A DNA stretch of 64,000 nt, from assembly GCA_964518405.1 (NCBI GenBank), contig CAZFGB010000048.1, forward strand, positions 1-64,000. Reading direction: 5' to 3'. The notes under the pieces are model-generated. The model did not search any database, was not told the DNA's origin, and was given only the letters and a program-made list of their open reading frames with translations. This DNA comes from VXNE01 sp964518405. Lineage in GTDB: Bacteria > Pseudomonadota > Gammaproteobacteria > Pseudomonadales > Azotimanducaceae. Both the position numbers and the translations under genes were made by a program. Every line of letters starts with the position of its first letter. The stretch's first letter is position 1. Positions 17,105 to 26,372 of this stretch are shown piece after piece.

Positions 17105-18479
17105 TGCTCGACTCCTCCAGTCCCCGGGACACCCGACTCACATTTCCCGCGCCCTGAACGATGACCACGTCGTCGTTCCGGAGCAGCGACCTCAACACTT
17201 CCAGCGCTTCGTCCGGCGTCGCCGCGAACCGCGGGTTCGCGCCACCGAATCGCCGCACGCCGCGGCACAGCGCCCGCCCGTCGGCACCCGAAATCAGGTC
17301 CTCGCCCGCCGCATACACCTCGACGATCAGCAACAGGTCGACGCGCAGCAGCACCTTGACGAAGTCGTCATACAAATCCTGTGTGCGCGTATACCGGTGG
17401 GGTTGATAGACCATCACCAGCCGTCGTTCCGGCCAGACGCTGCGCGCCGTGTCGATGACAGCCCGCACTTCCGTGGGATGATGCCCATAGTCGTCGACCA
17501 GCGTGATGCACTTGCCGTTCACCCTGCGCGACGCGACTTCGAAGCGTCTTTCCACGCCCTTGAACCGCCTCAAGCCATCGACGATGCGGTCATCCGAGAC
17601 ACCCTCCTCCGTCGCGACCGCAATCGCAGCCAGCGCGTTCGACACGTTGTGCATGCCCGGCAGCGGCAGGTCGATGTCGAGATGGGAACCGTCCGGCCTC
17701 CTGGCCGTAAAAGACCAGCGCATGCCCCGCGCGACCAGGTTCACCGCCCGGAAGTCCGCGTCTTCCCGCAGGCCGTAGGTCAGGACCGGTCGGGCGAAGT
17801 CTTCGATCATCGAACGCACGTTGTCGTCATCGATACACAGGACGGCCACGCCGTAGAAAGGCAACCGGCCGACAAAGTCGAGAAACGCGCGTTTCAGTTG
17901 CTCGAAGTCGTTGCGGTAGGACGCCAGGTGGTCGCGGTCGATATTCGTGACGACGACCGCCATGGGCTGCAGAAACAGGAACGAGGCGTCGCTCTCGTCC
18001 GCTTCCGCAACGATATAGCGACCGGCACCGAGTCTCGCGTTGCGGCCTTCGCTCTTCAGCAGCCCCCCGATCACGTAGGTGGGATCGAGGCCGGCGCGCT
18101 GAAGAATGGCCGTGATCAGGCTGGTCGTGGTCGTCTTGCCGTGGGTGCCCGCCACCGCGATGCCGCGCCGGTAGCGCATCAGTTCGCCGAGCATCGTCGC
18201 CCGCGAAACTATGGGGACGCGCCGCTCCCGCGCCATGACCAATTCAGGGTTCTTTTCGCTGATCGCCGCCGAAACCACGACCACGTCAGCGCGGCCCGCC
18301 CTGTCGCCTTCGTGGCCGAGGTCGATGGGAACCCCCTGCTTCGTCAGGCGTTCCGTGTTGGCCGAGCGAACGATATCGGAACCAGTGACCGCATAGCCCT
18401 CGTTCAGGAGGACCTCCGCGATTCCGCACATGCCGGAACCGCCTATGCCGACGAAGTGGATGTTTCTCACGCGCCGCAT
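17094..18479 (-). CDS. murC: UDP-N-acetylmuramate--L-alanine ligase
   Basis: 461 residues. MurC adds the first amino acid of the peptidoglycan stem. The N-terminal nucleotide-binding loop is HFVGIGGSGMCGIAE, the ATP loop is GTHGKTTTTSLI, and the central and C-terminal blocks include EADESDASF, NIDRDHL and YGHHPTEV. The ATG at 18479 was chosen to put the first loop about eight residues in. It begins 13 bp after the ftsW stop, so murG, which normally lies between, is absent here. Confidence 0.97.
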   Translation of the reverse strand: MRRVRNIHFVGIGGSGMCGIAEVLLNEGYAVTGSDIVRSANTERLTKQGVPIDLGHEGDRAGRADVVVVSAAISEKNPELVMARERRVPIVSRATMLGELMRYRRGIAVAGTHGKTTTTSLITAILQRAGLDPTYVIGGLLKSEGRNARLGAGRYIVAEADESDASFLFLQPMAVVVTNIDRDHLASYRNDFEQLKRAFLDFVGRLPFYGVAVLCIDDDNVRSMIEDFARPVLTYGLREDADFRAVNLVARGMRWSFTARRPDGSHLDIDLPLPGMHNVSNALAAIAVATEEGVSDDRIVDGLRRFKGVERRFEVASRRVNGKCITLVDDYGHHPTEVRAVIDTARSVWPERRLVMVYQPHRYTRTQDLYDDFVKVLLRVDLLLIVEVYAAGEDLISGADGRALCRGVRRFGGANPRFAATPDEALEVLRSLLRNDDVVIVQGAGNVSRVSRGLEESSNVA

Positions 18480-18492
18480 TCTCGCGTCCAGA

Positions 18493-19578
18493 TCACCGCC
18501 TTCCACGGATGTCGCCCTCCAGGTGGGTTCTGAAAGCCAGTGCCAGGAGCCCGGCGCAAACGAGCAGGCTGTTGCCGCCAAAGCTGATGAACGGCAGCGT
18601 CAGACCCGTGGTCGGCAGCACGCCGGTATTGACGCCGACGTTGATCAGCACCTGTGCGCCGATCACCAGTCCCGCGCCGTAGGCCAGGTAGGCACCGAAA
18701 AACCTCCGCTGTTCGGCGGCGGCACGCGCGATCGAGAAGGTGCAAAGGACCAGGAACGCGAGCAGCACGAACAGGGCGCCGGCGCCGACCAATCCGAGTT
18801 CTTCGGCAACGACCGCAAAGATGAAGTCGTTATGCGCCTCCGGCAGGTAGGAGAGCTTTTGCACTCCTTGCCCGAGACCGACGCCGAACCATTCGCCGCG
18901 GCCGAAGGCGATAAGCGCCTGGGTCAACTGGTAGCCGCCGCTGTGCGGCAACGCCCAGGGGTCCCAGAAGGCCACCAGGCGCTCTTCCCTGTAGATCTCC
19001 AGCCGAAGGAGAACAATGAGCGCAACGGCCGCCGCGCCCGCCACGCCGAGGAAGTGTCGCAGCCGCGCGCCCGCCAGGAACATGAGCCCACCGGTCAACA
19101 GCGCCAGCAGCAGGGTCGTGCCGAAGTCGGGTTCGATCAGCACCAATCCCGCGAGAACCCCGGCCCACGCAAGCGGCCGCAGGAACGCCCAGATGTCGCT
19201 CTCAACGGTTTCCCCTGCGCGCGCGAAGTACCCCGCGAGATACACCGCAAGGAGAAACTTGGCCGCTTCCGACGGCTGCAGGGTGAACGCGCCGAGCCAG
19301 ATCCAGCGACGCGCTCCGCCTTCCTCGAGACCGATGCCCGGCACGAGCACCAAGGCGCAAATGGCGATGGCGGCGACCAGGCACCAGCGATGCAAAGTTT
19401 CCCAAACGCGCAGGGGCATGTTCGAGACCACGGCGAATACCACGAGCGCCGCAGCCACGAATACGCAATGCCGGAACACGTAAGCGCTCTCCGTCGCGGC
19501 CGACGCCACCATCACGACACCCGTCGCAAGCGCCGCGAACCACGCCATCAGTACGGTCGCGCCTAGACGGTCAACCAT
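18493..19578 (-). CDS. ftsW: Peptidoglycan glycosyltransferase FtsW
   Basis: 361 residues with about ten membrane helices, SEDS family; it polymerises lipid II at the septum with FtsI. Family blocks: LQPSEAAKF, LIEPDFGTT, LPEAHNDFIFAVVAEELG and LPTTGLTLPFISFGGNS. The catalytic Asp region (EPDFGTT) is intact. The ATG at 19578 overlaps the end of murD by 8 bp; upstream in-frame sequence is only the shadow of murD. Confidence 0.97.
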   Translation of the reverse strand: MVDRLGATVLMAWFAALATGVVMVASAATESAYVFRHCVFVAAALVVFAVVSNMPLRVWETLHRWCLVAAIAICALVLVPGIGLEEGGARRWIWLGAFTLQPSEAAKFLLAVYLAGYFARAGETVESDIWAFLRPLAWAGVLAGLVLIEPDFGTTLLLALLTGGLMFLAGARLRHFLGVAGAAAVALIVLLRLEIYREERLVAFWDPWALPHSGGYQLTQALIAFGRGEWFGVGLGQGVQKLSYLPEAHNDFIFAVVAEELGLVGAGALFVLLAFLVLCTFSIARAAAEQRRFFGAYLAYGAGLVIGAQVLINVGVNTGVLPTTGLTLPFISFGGNSLLVCAGLLALAFRTHLEGDIRGRR

Positions 19579-20866
19579 GATCGCTCGCCGCCCTGCGAAC
19601 CGCCGCCGCGAACGCATCGCCCCGGGCCTCGAAGTCGTCGAACATGTCGAAGCTGGCGCAGGCGGGAGACAGCAGCACCATGCCGCGCCCGCAGGCCGCT
19701 CGCAGGGCGCTCGTGACGGCTTCATCCATGTCGGCGGCACGGCTGACCGGCACGACGCCAGCCAGCGCAGCTTCGATGCGCGGGGCGTCCCTGCCGATCA
19801 GTACGACATGTTTCGCATGGCGCCCCACCGGGGTCTTCAGCGGCTCGAACGACGCGTTCTTGCCGTCTCCGCCCGCAATCAGCACGATATCCCGCGTATC
19901 GAAGCCGAATCCGGCGAGCGCCGCCGCGCAGGCGCCCACGTTGGTCGCCTTGGAGTCGTCGATGCAGCGTACCGAACCCACCGCGCCGACGAACGCCGAG
20001 CGGTGCGGAAGGCCGGGAAAGTCGAACAAGCGCTTGGGATCCGCGTCCTCTCCGGTCAACGAGGCGATCGCGCATGCGGCGAGAACGTTATAGGCGTTGT
20101 GACGTCCGCCAAGGCGAAATGACGACAGCGGGAAGGGAGCGCCATCGATGATCAATTCGTTGCCGGCCACCCGCCAGCCGGGGTCCGAATCGAGGGCGAT
20201 GGCCGGAATTCCCTCTGGCGGTCGCGTATCGGCGTCCGCGCCGTTGTACACGGCCGCCCGACAGCCCAGGTAGACGCGGCGCTTCGCCTGGGCGTAGGCG
20301 TCGAAAGACCGGTGACGGTCCAGGTGGTCGGCGCTGACATTGAGGACCGCGCCTATGTCGAACGTTCCCGTGCCCATGCGCTCGAGTTGAAAACTCGACA
20401 GCTCGAGCACATACCGATCAACCTCGGAATCGAGCAGGTCAAGCGCGGGAACGCCCAGGTTCCCCCCTACCCGTACCTGGCTTGATCCCCGATCGAGGAG
20501 TCTCCCCACCATCGATGCCACCGTGCTCTTGCCGTTGGTGCCCGTGATGGCGGCGACCGGGGCTCTCGCCAGACCCAGGAACAGATCGATGTCTCCCAGG
20601 ATCTCAAGTCCCGCATCGCGTGCCGCCCTGGCAAGACAGTGGTCGAGTCCGATGCCAGGACTGATGATCGCGCGGTCGAAATCGGCGAAGCGCACAGCCG
20701 CCGGATCGAGTACTTCGACGTCGGCAAATTCGGTACGCGCCGCCTCGCGGTAGGGAGGATTCTCCCGTGTATCGCAGACGGCGACCGGCACGCGTCCATG
20801 CAGGCGCTTCAGGCACGAATAACCCGTCGCGCCAAGGCCCATGATCAGCGTTCGGGACTCCGTCAT
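19571..20866 (-). CDS. murD: UDP-N-acetylmuramoylalanine--D-glutamate ligase
   Basis: 431 residues. Adds D-glutamate in the peptidoglycan precursor pathway. MGLGATGYSC marks the N-terminal UDP-binding fold, GTNGKSTVASMVGRLL the ATP loop, NVSADHLDRH and DDSKATNVGA the central and C-terminal domains. The ATG at 20866 overlaps the mraY stop (ATGA), so translation is coupled. Confidence 0.97.
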   Translation of the reverse strand: MTESRTLIMGLGATGYSCLKRLHGRVPVAVCDTRENPPYREAARTEFADVEVLDPAAVRFADFDRAIISPGIGLDHCLARAARDAGLEILGDIDLFLGLARAPVAAITGTNGKSTVASMVGRLLDRGSSQVRVGGNLGVPALDLLDSEVDRYVLELSSFQLERMGTGTFDIGAVLNVSADHLDRHRSFDAYAQAKRRVYLGCRAAVYNGADADTRPPEGIPAIALDSDPGWRVAGNELIIDGAPFPLSSFRLGGRHNAYNVLAACAIASLTGEDADPKRLFDFPGLPHRSAFVGAVGSVRCIDDSKATNVGACAAALAGFGFDTRDIVLIAGGDGKNASFEPLKTPVGRHAKHVVLIGRDAPRIEAALAGVVPVSRAADMDEAVTSALRAACGRGMVLLSPACASFDMFDDFEARGDAFAAAVRRAASDHG

Positions 20867-21945
20867 CGGATCTTCAGCGTCGACAGGCCGATGAGCACCA
20901 GCACCAGGGCGATGATCCAGAATCGCACGATGATCCGGGGTTCCGGCCAGCCCTTGAGTTCGAAGTGATGATGTATCGGCGCCATGCGGAAAACGCGCCG
21001 GCCGGTGGTCTTGAAGGACGCCACCTGCATGATCACCGAGACGGTTTCCAGCACGAAGAGACCGCCCATGATGAGTAGAACGATCTCGTGGCGGATAATG
21101 ACGGCGACGAGGCCCAAGGCGGCGCCCAGCGCGAGGGCGCCCACGTCTCCCATGAAGACCTGGGCCGGATAAGTATTGAACCAGAGGAAACCGAGACCGG
21201 CGCCGATGAGCGCCCCGCAGAACACCGCCAGTTCGCCGGCACCGGCGACATAGGGAATCTGCAGGTAGCTCGCGAATTCGCTGTGTCCGGCCAGGTAGGC
21301 GATGAATCCCAGCCCGGCGCTGACCATCACCGCGGGGAGGATGGCGAGGCCGTCGAGGCCGTCGGTCAGGTTGACCGCGTTGCTCATGCCGACCACCATC
21401 AGGTAGGCAAGCAGCACGAATCCAACGCCGAGCGGGATGGCCACCTCCTTGAAGAAGGGCACGATGAGGCTCGTGTCGGATGTCGTCGCAGCCAGTTGGT
21501 ACAGGACGATGGCGGCGGTCAGACCCACGACCGACTGCCAGAAATACTTCCAGCGCGCAGGCAGGCCCCTGGCGTTCCCCTCCGATACCTTGAGGTAGTC
21601 GTCGTACCAGCCGATCGCTCCGAACGACAGCGTGACCGCCAACACCATCCAGACGTGCCGGTTGGCCGGATCGCACCACATGACCGTCGTCAACAACGTC
21701 GTCACCAGGATCATGGCCCCGCCCATGGTCGGGGTGCCGGCCTTCTCCAGGTGGCTCTCCGGCCCTTCCTCCCGAACGCTCTGGCCGATCTGCAAATGGG
21801 CCAGCTTGCGAATCATGAACGGCCCGACCGCAAGCGAAATGGCCAGCGCGGTCAGCGCGCTCACCATGGTGCGAAAGGTGATGTACTGGAACACGCCGAA
21901 GACGCCAACGTAGTCGGCCAGGAACTCGGTAAGACGGAGCAGCAC
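20863..21945 (-). CDS. mraY: Phospho-N-acetylmuramoyl-pentapeptide transferase
   Basis: 360 residues, the same length as E. coli MraY; ten membrane helices. It makes lipid I. The active-site blocks are GWYDDYLK, NLTDGLDGLA, MGDVGALALG and APIHHHFELKGW. GTG start at 21945, directly after the murE stop with no intervening base. In most gammaproteobacteria murF lies between murE and mraY; it is missing here without a trace. Confidence 0.98.
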   Translation of the reverse strand: MLLRLTEFLADYVGVFGVFQYITFRTMVSALTALAISLAVGPFMIRKLAHLQIGQSVREEGPESHLEKAGTPTMGGAMILVTTLLTTVMWCDPANRHVWMVLAVTLSFGAIGWYDDYLKVSEGNARGLPARWKYFWQSVVGLTAAIVLYQLAATTSDTSLIVPFFKEVAIPLGVGFVLLAYLMVVGMSNAVNLTDGLDGLAILPAVMVSAGLGFIAYLAGHSEFASYLQIPYVAGAGELAVFCGALIGAGLGFLWFNTYPAQVFMGDVGALALGAALGLVAVIIRHEIVLLIMGGLFVLETVSVIMQVASFKTTGRRVFRMAPIHHHFELKGWPEPRIIVRFWIIALVLVLIGLSTLKIR

Positions 21946-23421
21946 CTACCGTTCCTCTTTGCTTGCGAGGGGTGCCCCCTCGCGCTCCCCGGCTGAAGGC
22001 TCCCGGTCCAGCGCGGCCTGGGCGAAGCGCAGGTCGCTATGCGGGATCCGTTCTTCCCCAAAGTCCTGAAAGTCCTCGTGGCCCTTGCCCGCGACCAACA
22101 CGACGTCGCCAGGTCCGGCGCGGTCGACGGCCATCCTCACCGCCGCCGTCCGGTCGGGCTCGACGGTATAGAAGCCGGGCGAAGTAAAGCCGGCAGCGAT
22201 ATCCGAAATGATCGACTCGGGATTCTCGGTACGGGGATTGTCCGAAGTCACGATCGCCGCATCCGCGCCCTCCTCCACGGCCCGCGCCATCATGGGCCGC
22301 TTGCCGGGATCGCGATTTCCGCCGCAACCGAATACGCATGTCAGACGGCCGCGAAGGTGTTGGCGCACCGCTGCGAGCGCCGCTGCGAGCGCCGCCGGCG
22401 TATGGGCATAATCGATGAAGACCACCGGACCCGAACAGTTCGGCGACGCCACGCGCTGCATGCGCCCCGGCACCGGCACCATGCAGCGCATCTGCGCCAC
22501 GGCGTCGTCGAAAGGTTTGCCCGCGAGACACACCACAGACAGGATTGCGGCAGCGTTGTAGAGGGAAAACTCCCCATAAAGCGGCAACCAGAAACGGCTA
22601 GCGCCCCAGGGCGTGTGCCATCGACCCGTTATGCCGTGCGGGTGAAAGCCCGCATCCGACCACGAGACCGCAGCATTCCGCGACAGGCCATAGCCAATCG
22701 TCTCCGCCTCGACTTCCGCAGCCAGGTCTCGGCCGAAAGGGTCGTCCAGGTTGAGGACGACGATGCCGACGGACGGCATCTCGAACAGCCTGCGTTTCGC
22801 CGCGGCGTAGCGTTCCATCGTGCCGTGGTAATCGAGGTGGTCGCGCGTCAGGTTGGTGAGCACCGCGATGTCGAAACGCACGGCCGCGACGCGATCCTGC
22901 TCCAGTGCATGCGAGCTGACTTCCATCGCCACGCGCTTGCGGCCTTCGCCTCGCATGGCCCCGAGCCGACGCTGGACGGTTACCGCATCCTCCGTCGTCA
23001 ACTTGCTCCGACACAGGCGCTCGATGTCGCCCCAGCCGATGGTGCCCATGTACGCCGTATCGTCCAACAGCGAAGCGCACTGATAGGCGACCGATGTCTT
23101 GCCGTTGGTGCCCGTGACGCCGATGCAGGTGAGGGCGGCACTCGGATCGCCGAAGTACCGCGCCGCTATTTCTCCCTGGCGGACGCGGAGGTCGCTCATC
23201 ACGACGTTTGGAACGCAAGCGGTGACGCGCCGCTCCGAACACACCGCCGCGGCGCCCCGGGCAACCGCTTCCTCGACGTGGCGATGTCCATCGCCCACCT
23301 CGCCCGCGCAGGCGAGGAACAAATCCCCGGGAGATACCCGCCTCGAGTCGTTGGCGACGCCGGTTACGATAGTCGCGCCACCCGCGCCCAGGAGCTGGTC
23401 GAGCGTTCTGGCCGACGTCAC
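21946..23421 (-). CDS. murE: UDP-MurNAc-tripeptide ligase (meso-DAP adding), with repeat-derived tail
   Basis: 491 residues from a GTG start at 23421, preceded by AGGAGG within the end of ftsI. MurE adds meso-diaminopimelate; the recognition motif DNPR is present in TSDNPRTENPES. The ATP loop is GVTGTNGKTSVAY and the UMP-binding part starts TGVANDSRRVSPGDLF. After the conserved end (about DLRFAQAALDRE) there is a 17-residue tail, PSAGEREGAPLASKEER, encoded by a palindromic repeat (21962-22003). This tail is not a family feature and its codons match repeats elsewhere in the window. Confidence 0.97.
   Translation of the reverse strand: MTSARTLDQLLGAGGATIVTGVANDSRRVSPGDLFLACAGEVGDGHRHVEEAVARGAAAVCSERRVTACVPNVVMSDLRVRQGEIAARYFGDPSAALTCIGVTGTNGKTSVAYQCASLLDDTAYMGTIGWGDIERLCRSKLTTEDAVTVQRRLGAMRGEGRKRVAMEVSSHALEQDRVAAVRFDIAVLTNLTRDHLDYHGTMERYAAAKRRLFEMPSVGIVVLNLDDPFGRDLAAEVEAETIGYGLSRNAAVSWSDAGFHPHGITGRWHTPWGASRFWLPLYGEFSLYNAAAILSVVCLAGKPFDDAVAQMRCMVPVPGRMQRVASPNCSGPVVFIDYAHTPAALAAALAAVRQHLRGRLTCVFGCGGNRDPGKRPMMARAVEEGADAAIVTSDNPRTENPESIISDIAAGFTSPGFYTVEPDRTAAVRMAVDRAGPGDVVLVAGKGHEDFQDFGEERIPHSDLRFAQAALDREPSAGEREGAPLASKEER
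21962..22003 (-). repeat. Palindromic repeat, type A, in frame in murE
   Basis: 42 bp read on the minus strand as the full unit: GCCTTCAGCCGGGGAG, GCGAGGGG, a GCA-type centre, CCCCTCGC, then AAG. The stem CGAGGGG/CCCCTCG is perfect. A length of 42 bp (14 codons) keeps the frame; it supplies most of the last 17 residues of MurE. The same unit occurs twice between ptsN and npr and once in lptA. Confidence 0.9.
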
Positions 23422-23422
23422 G

Positions 23423-25207
23423 CTACGCCTCCTGCATGAAAAAACGCCCCGGGGGAGCGCCAGCGACCGTGGATGATGGTTGCGCGGTCGACGAGCGGGG
23501 CCGCCGGGCAGGCGCCGACGCCAACGGCGTCGACGCTGGAGCACCGGCTGGAGCGAGATGGTCGGGAGCAACGCCGAGAATGCGAAGCGCGCGCGCCATG
23601 ACCCGCGCGAAAACCGGAGCGGCGACGCTGCCGCCCCCGATCGCGGTACCGCGGGGTTCGTTGATGACCACGACGAGGACGATCTTCGGATCCACCGCCG
23701 GCGCGAAACCCGCGAACAGGGCGACATGCCGACCGTCATCGTATCCGTCCTCGGAAACCTTGCGCGTGGTCCCCGTCTTGCCGGCCACGCGATAGCCTCG
23801 AACCTTCGCTTTCGGCGCAGTTCCGGCCGGACTCACGACCTGCTCGAGCATCCGCGACACCTGGCGTACGTGGCGTTCATCGAACACCCTGATGCCCGCC
23901 AGTTCCGTCGTCTGGCGGAGCACGCTGACCGAACGTCGAACGCCGCCCGATGCCAGCATCTGGTAGCAACGCGCAAGCTGCATCGGGGTGACCGTCAGAC
24001 CATACCCGTAGGCCAAGGTCGCACGACCGATCGGTTTGTCCAGATCCTCGGCAGTGAGCACGCCCAAGGTTTCACCCGGCAGGCCCGAACCCGGCGGTTC
24101 GCCGAAGCCCGCGCGCACGAGGGCGTCGAACACCGCGTCCTCGGGCAAATCCAGGGAGATTTTCGTGATGCCGACCTGGCTCGACTTCGCCAGCACTTCG
24201 GAGAGCGTGAGCACGCCCCTGTTGCGGGGATCCTCGATCAACTTCCTCCCTACCGCGACATACCCCGGCGACGTGTCCACCGCCGTCGTCGGGGCGAAAC
24301 GACCACTCTCCAATGCCGCCAGCGCCGCCAGCGGTTTGACGGTCGATCCGGGCTCGTACGTATCGGTCACGGCGCGGTTGCGGACGCCCGAGGAAGTTCG
24401 CTCCGCAACATCGTTCGGGTTATAGGAGGGCTGATTCGCCAACGCCAGGATTTCACCGGTGCTGACCTTGAGCATGACCAGCGAGCCCGATTCCGCGTTG
24501 TTGTGCGCAACGACGGACTTCAATTCACGATAGGCCGAAAACTGCAGCCTGAGGTCCAGACTCACGGTGATGTCGTCGCCGAAGTGCGGCAATTCGATGA
24601 TTCCCAGTTCCTCCACCGTGCGGCGGTTGTTGTCGAGCAATACCCGCTTGCTGCCGGCCTTGCCCTTGAGCAATCCATCGAACATGAACTCGGCGCCTTC
24701 CTGGCCGATGTCGTCGATATTGGTCATGCCCACCACGTGCGCCGTGGTTTCGGCGGCGGGATAGAACCGCTTGTACTCGGAAAGCGAACGGACCCCGGCG
24801 ATATCGAGCTCTCGAACCGCTCGATCGGTAGCCGGACTGACCTGTCGCCTGAGGTAGGCGAATCGCTTCCCCGATCTCGCGACGCGGCGTTCGAGTGCTG
24901 CGGGCGACACCCTCAGAACCTGACCCAGCGCGACAAACTGCTCGTTGGACAGCGTCGTCTCGCTTGGATCGATCCAGATCGAATGGACCGGTGTGCTGAT
25001 GGCCAGGAGTTCACGGTGCCGGTCATAGATGACCCCGCGATGCGCGGGTATGCTCACCGTGCGCACGGCGATAGCCTCGCCGCGCTGCTTGAGAAAGTCC
25101 CGTCGCTCGGTGACGCTCAGGTAGGCGACGCGCGACAGCAGCCCCACGACCGATATCATGAAGAACCCGACGAGCATGTAGTGGCGCCACTTCACTGCCG
25201 TACCCAA
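23423..25207 (-). CDS. ftsI: Septal peptidoglycan transpeptidase FtsI (PBP3), SxQ variant
   Basis: 594 residues: N-terminal membrane helix (about 9-28), pedestal domain starting IPAHRGVIYDRHRELLA, and the transpeptidase domain with the nucleophile in EPGSTVKPLAA (SxxK) and KTGTTRK (KTG). The middle motif, normally SSN, reads SSQ in AKSSQVGITK; the codon is CAG at about 24178. The remaining surroundings are typical of PBP3, so the domain is otherwise intact. The C-terminus carries a Pro/Ala/Ser-rich extension of about 45 residues. It overlaps ftsL by 16 bp and stops 1 bp before murE. Confidence 0.96.
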   Translation of the reverse strand: MGTAVKWRHYMLVGFFMISVVGLLSRVAYLSVTERRDFLKQRGEAIAVRTVSIPAHRGVIYDRHRELLAISTPVHSIWIDPSETTLSNEQFVALGQVLRVSPAALERRVARSGKRFAYLRRQVSPATDRAVRELDIAGVRSLSEYKRFYPAAETTAHVVGMTNIDDIGQEGAEFMFDGLLKGKAGSKRVLLDNNRRTVEELGIIELPHFGDDITVSLDLRLQFSAYRELKSVVAHNNAESGSLVMLKVSTGEILALANQPSYNPNDVAERTSSGVRNRAVTDTYEPGSTVKPLAALAALESGRFAPTTAVDTSPGYVAVGRKLIEDPRNRGVLTLSEVLAKSSQVGITKISLDLPEDAVFDALVRAGFGEPPGSGLPGETLGVLTAEDLDKPIGRATLAYGYGLTVTPMQLARCYQMLASGGVRRSVSVLRQTTELAGIRVFDERHVRQVSRMLEQVVSPAGTAPKAKVRGYRVAGKTGTTRKVSEDGYDDGRHVALFAGFAPAVDPKIVLVVVINEPRGTAIGGGSVAAPVFARVMARALRILGVAPDHLAPAGAPASTPLASAPARRPRSSTAQPSSTVAGAPPGRFFMQEA

Positions 25208-25467
25208 GTGACCTCCTCCGGGAAATGCATGGACAACGCTTCGTTCGCAATCCGATCCACATTGCGATACGAAGAGAGTGTTCCGCGCTCCAGCAGCAGT
25301 CGGCTATATTCCTCGAGCAACGCGTCCCGACGCGACTGCTCCTCGCTCAACCGGGCATAGGCGTCACGCATCTCGTTCGCCTTGGTCGTGACCTGCACGC
25401 CGGACGCCGCGGCGATTGCACAGATCACCCCGCCGAAGATCCATTGTCTCGCTCGGGCCCGGTTCAC
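25192..25467 (-). CDS. ftsL: Cell division protein FtsL
   Basis: 91 residues: basic start MNRARARQW, a single membrane helix (about 9-28) and a leucine-zipper coiled coil (EMRDAYARLSEEQSRRDALL and following), ending in the RIANEALSM block typical of FtsL. It forms a complex with FtsB and FtsQ (ftsB is not in this window). Overlaps rsmH by 4 bp and ftsI by 16 bp, the usual arrangement. Confidence 0.93.
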   Translation of the reverse strand: MNRARARQWIFGGVICAIAAASGVQVTTKANEMRDAYARLSEEQSRRDALLEEYSRLLLERGTLSSYRNVDRIANEALSMHFPEEVTWVRQ

Positions 25468-26372
25468 GCGCGCTTCTCCACCACCTGGAGCATTGCGCTC
25501 TTCGCGCGGGGGTTCGCGGCGACCTCCGCCCCCGACGGCCGGGCGTTCCGCACGACGTGCCGGGCGCCACCGCCCGGTTCCTCGGGGAGAGAGACCCGCC
25601 TCAGCACCGGATCACCCTGCACCCACGCCCGGAAACGCCGGCGCACCATGCGGTGCTCGATGCTGTGGAAGGAAATCACTCCGAGGCGACCCCCGACACC
25701 GAGACATTCGAATGCTGCGTTCAGTCCCTCATCGAGTTCGTCAACCTCGTCGTTGACGTGCATGCGCACTGCCTGGAACACGCGTGCGAGCGTCTGACGA
25801 TAGACCTGGCGCCCCATCGCGGCCTCCCGGATAGCCGCGACGAAATCGAAGGTTCTCGCCAAGGGGCGTCTCCTGACGACCGAGCGCGCTACGCGGGCGG
25901 CGTGCCATTCTTCGCCGTAGCGCCGAAATACTTCGGCCAGGTCCTCCTCCTCCGCGGAATTGAGCCACTGCGCCGCGGTAACGCCTTGCTTGCGGTCCAT
26001 CCGCATATCGAGTGGTCCATCGCGCATGTAGCTGAATCCGCGGTCGGGGTCCTCCAATTGATATCCCGACATGCCGATATCCATCATCACGCCGCTGACC
26101 GGCAGGAGTCCGCGCCGACGGGCGATGTCGCCCACCTGCGAGAACGCCGCGCATTCGGCCATCACCCGAGGGTCGGTTTCGGCCAGACGCCGCGCATTCG
26201 CGACCGCCGTCTCATCGCGGTCCATGGCCAGCAGTTGCGCCTCGGGCGCAAGCCTGGCGAGCAGCGTCCGGCTGTGCCCTCCACCGCCGTATGTCGCGTC
26301 CACGTAGCTGCCCGCCGCATCCGTCGTCACCGCCGACACGATTTCGTGCAGCAACACAGGCGTATGGGGCAT
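25464..26372 (-). CDS. rsmH: 16S rRNA m4C1402 methyltransferase
   Basis: 302 residues. Methylates N4 of cytosine 1402 in 16S rRNA. The SAM-binding loop is VDATYGGGGHSRTLL; other blocks are MDIGMSGYQLEDPDRGFSY, FRRYGEE and GVISFHSIEHRMVRRRFR. The ATG directly abuts the mraZ stop. Standard second gene of the dcw cluster. Confidence 0.97.
   Translation of the reverse strand: MPHTPVLLHEIVSAVTTDAAGSYVDATYGGGGHSRTLLARLAPEAQLLAMDRDETAVANARRLAETDPRVMAECAAFSQVGDIARRRGLLPVSGVMMDIGMSGYQLEDPDRGFSYMRDGPLDMRMDRKQGVTAAQWLNSAEEEDLAEVFRRYGEEWHAARVARSVVRRRPLARTFDFVAAIREAAMGRQVYRQTLARVFQAVRMHVNDEVDELDEGLNAAFECLGVGGRLGVISFHSIEHRMVRRRFRAWVQGDPVLRRVSLPEEPGGGARHVVRNARPSGAEVAANPRAKSAMLQVVEKRA

Noticed and set aside
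23421..23739. Longer MurE starting at 23739
   Set aside because: The extra sequence lies inside ftsI and is Arg/Ser-rich; the GTG at 23421 has an AGGAGG site and fits the family.
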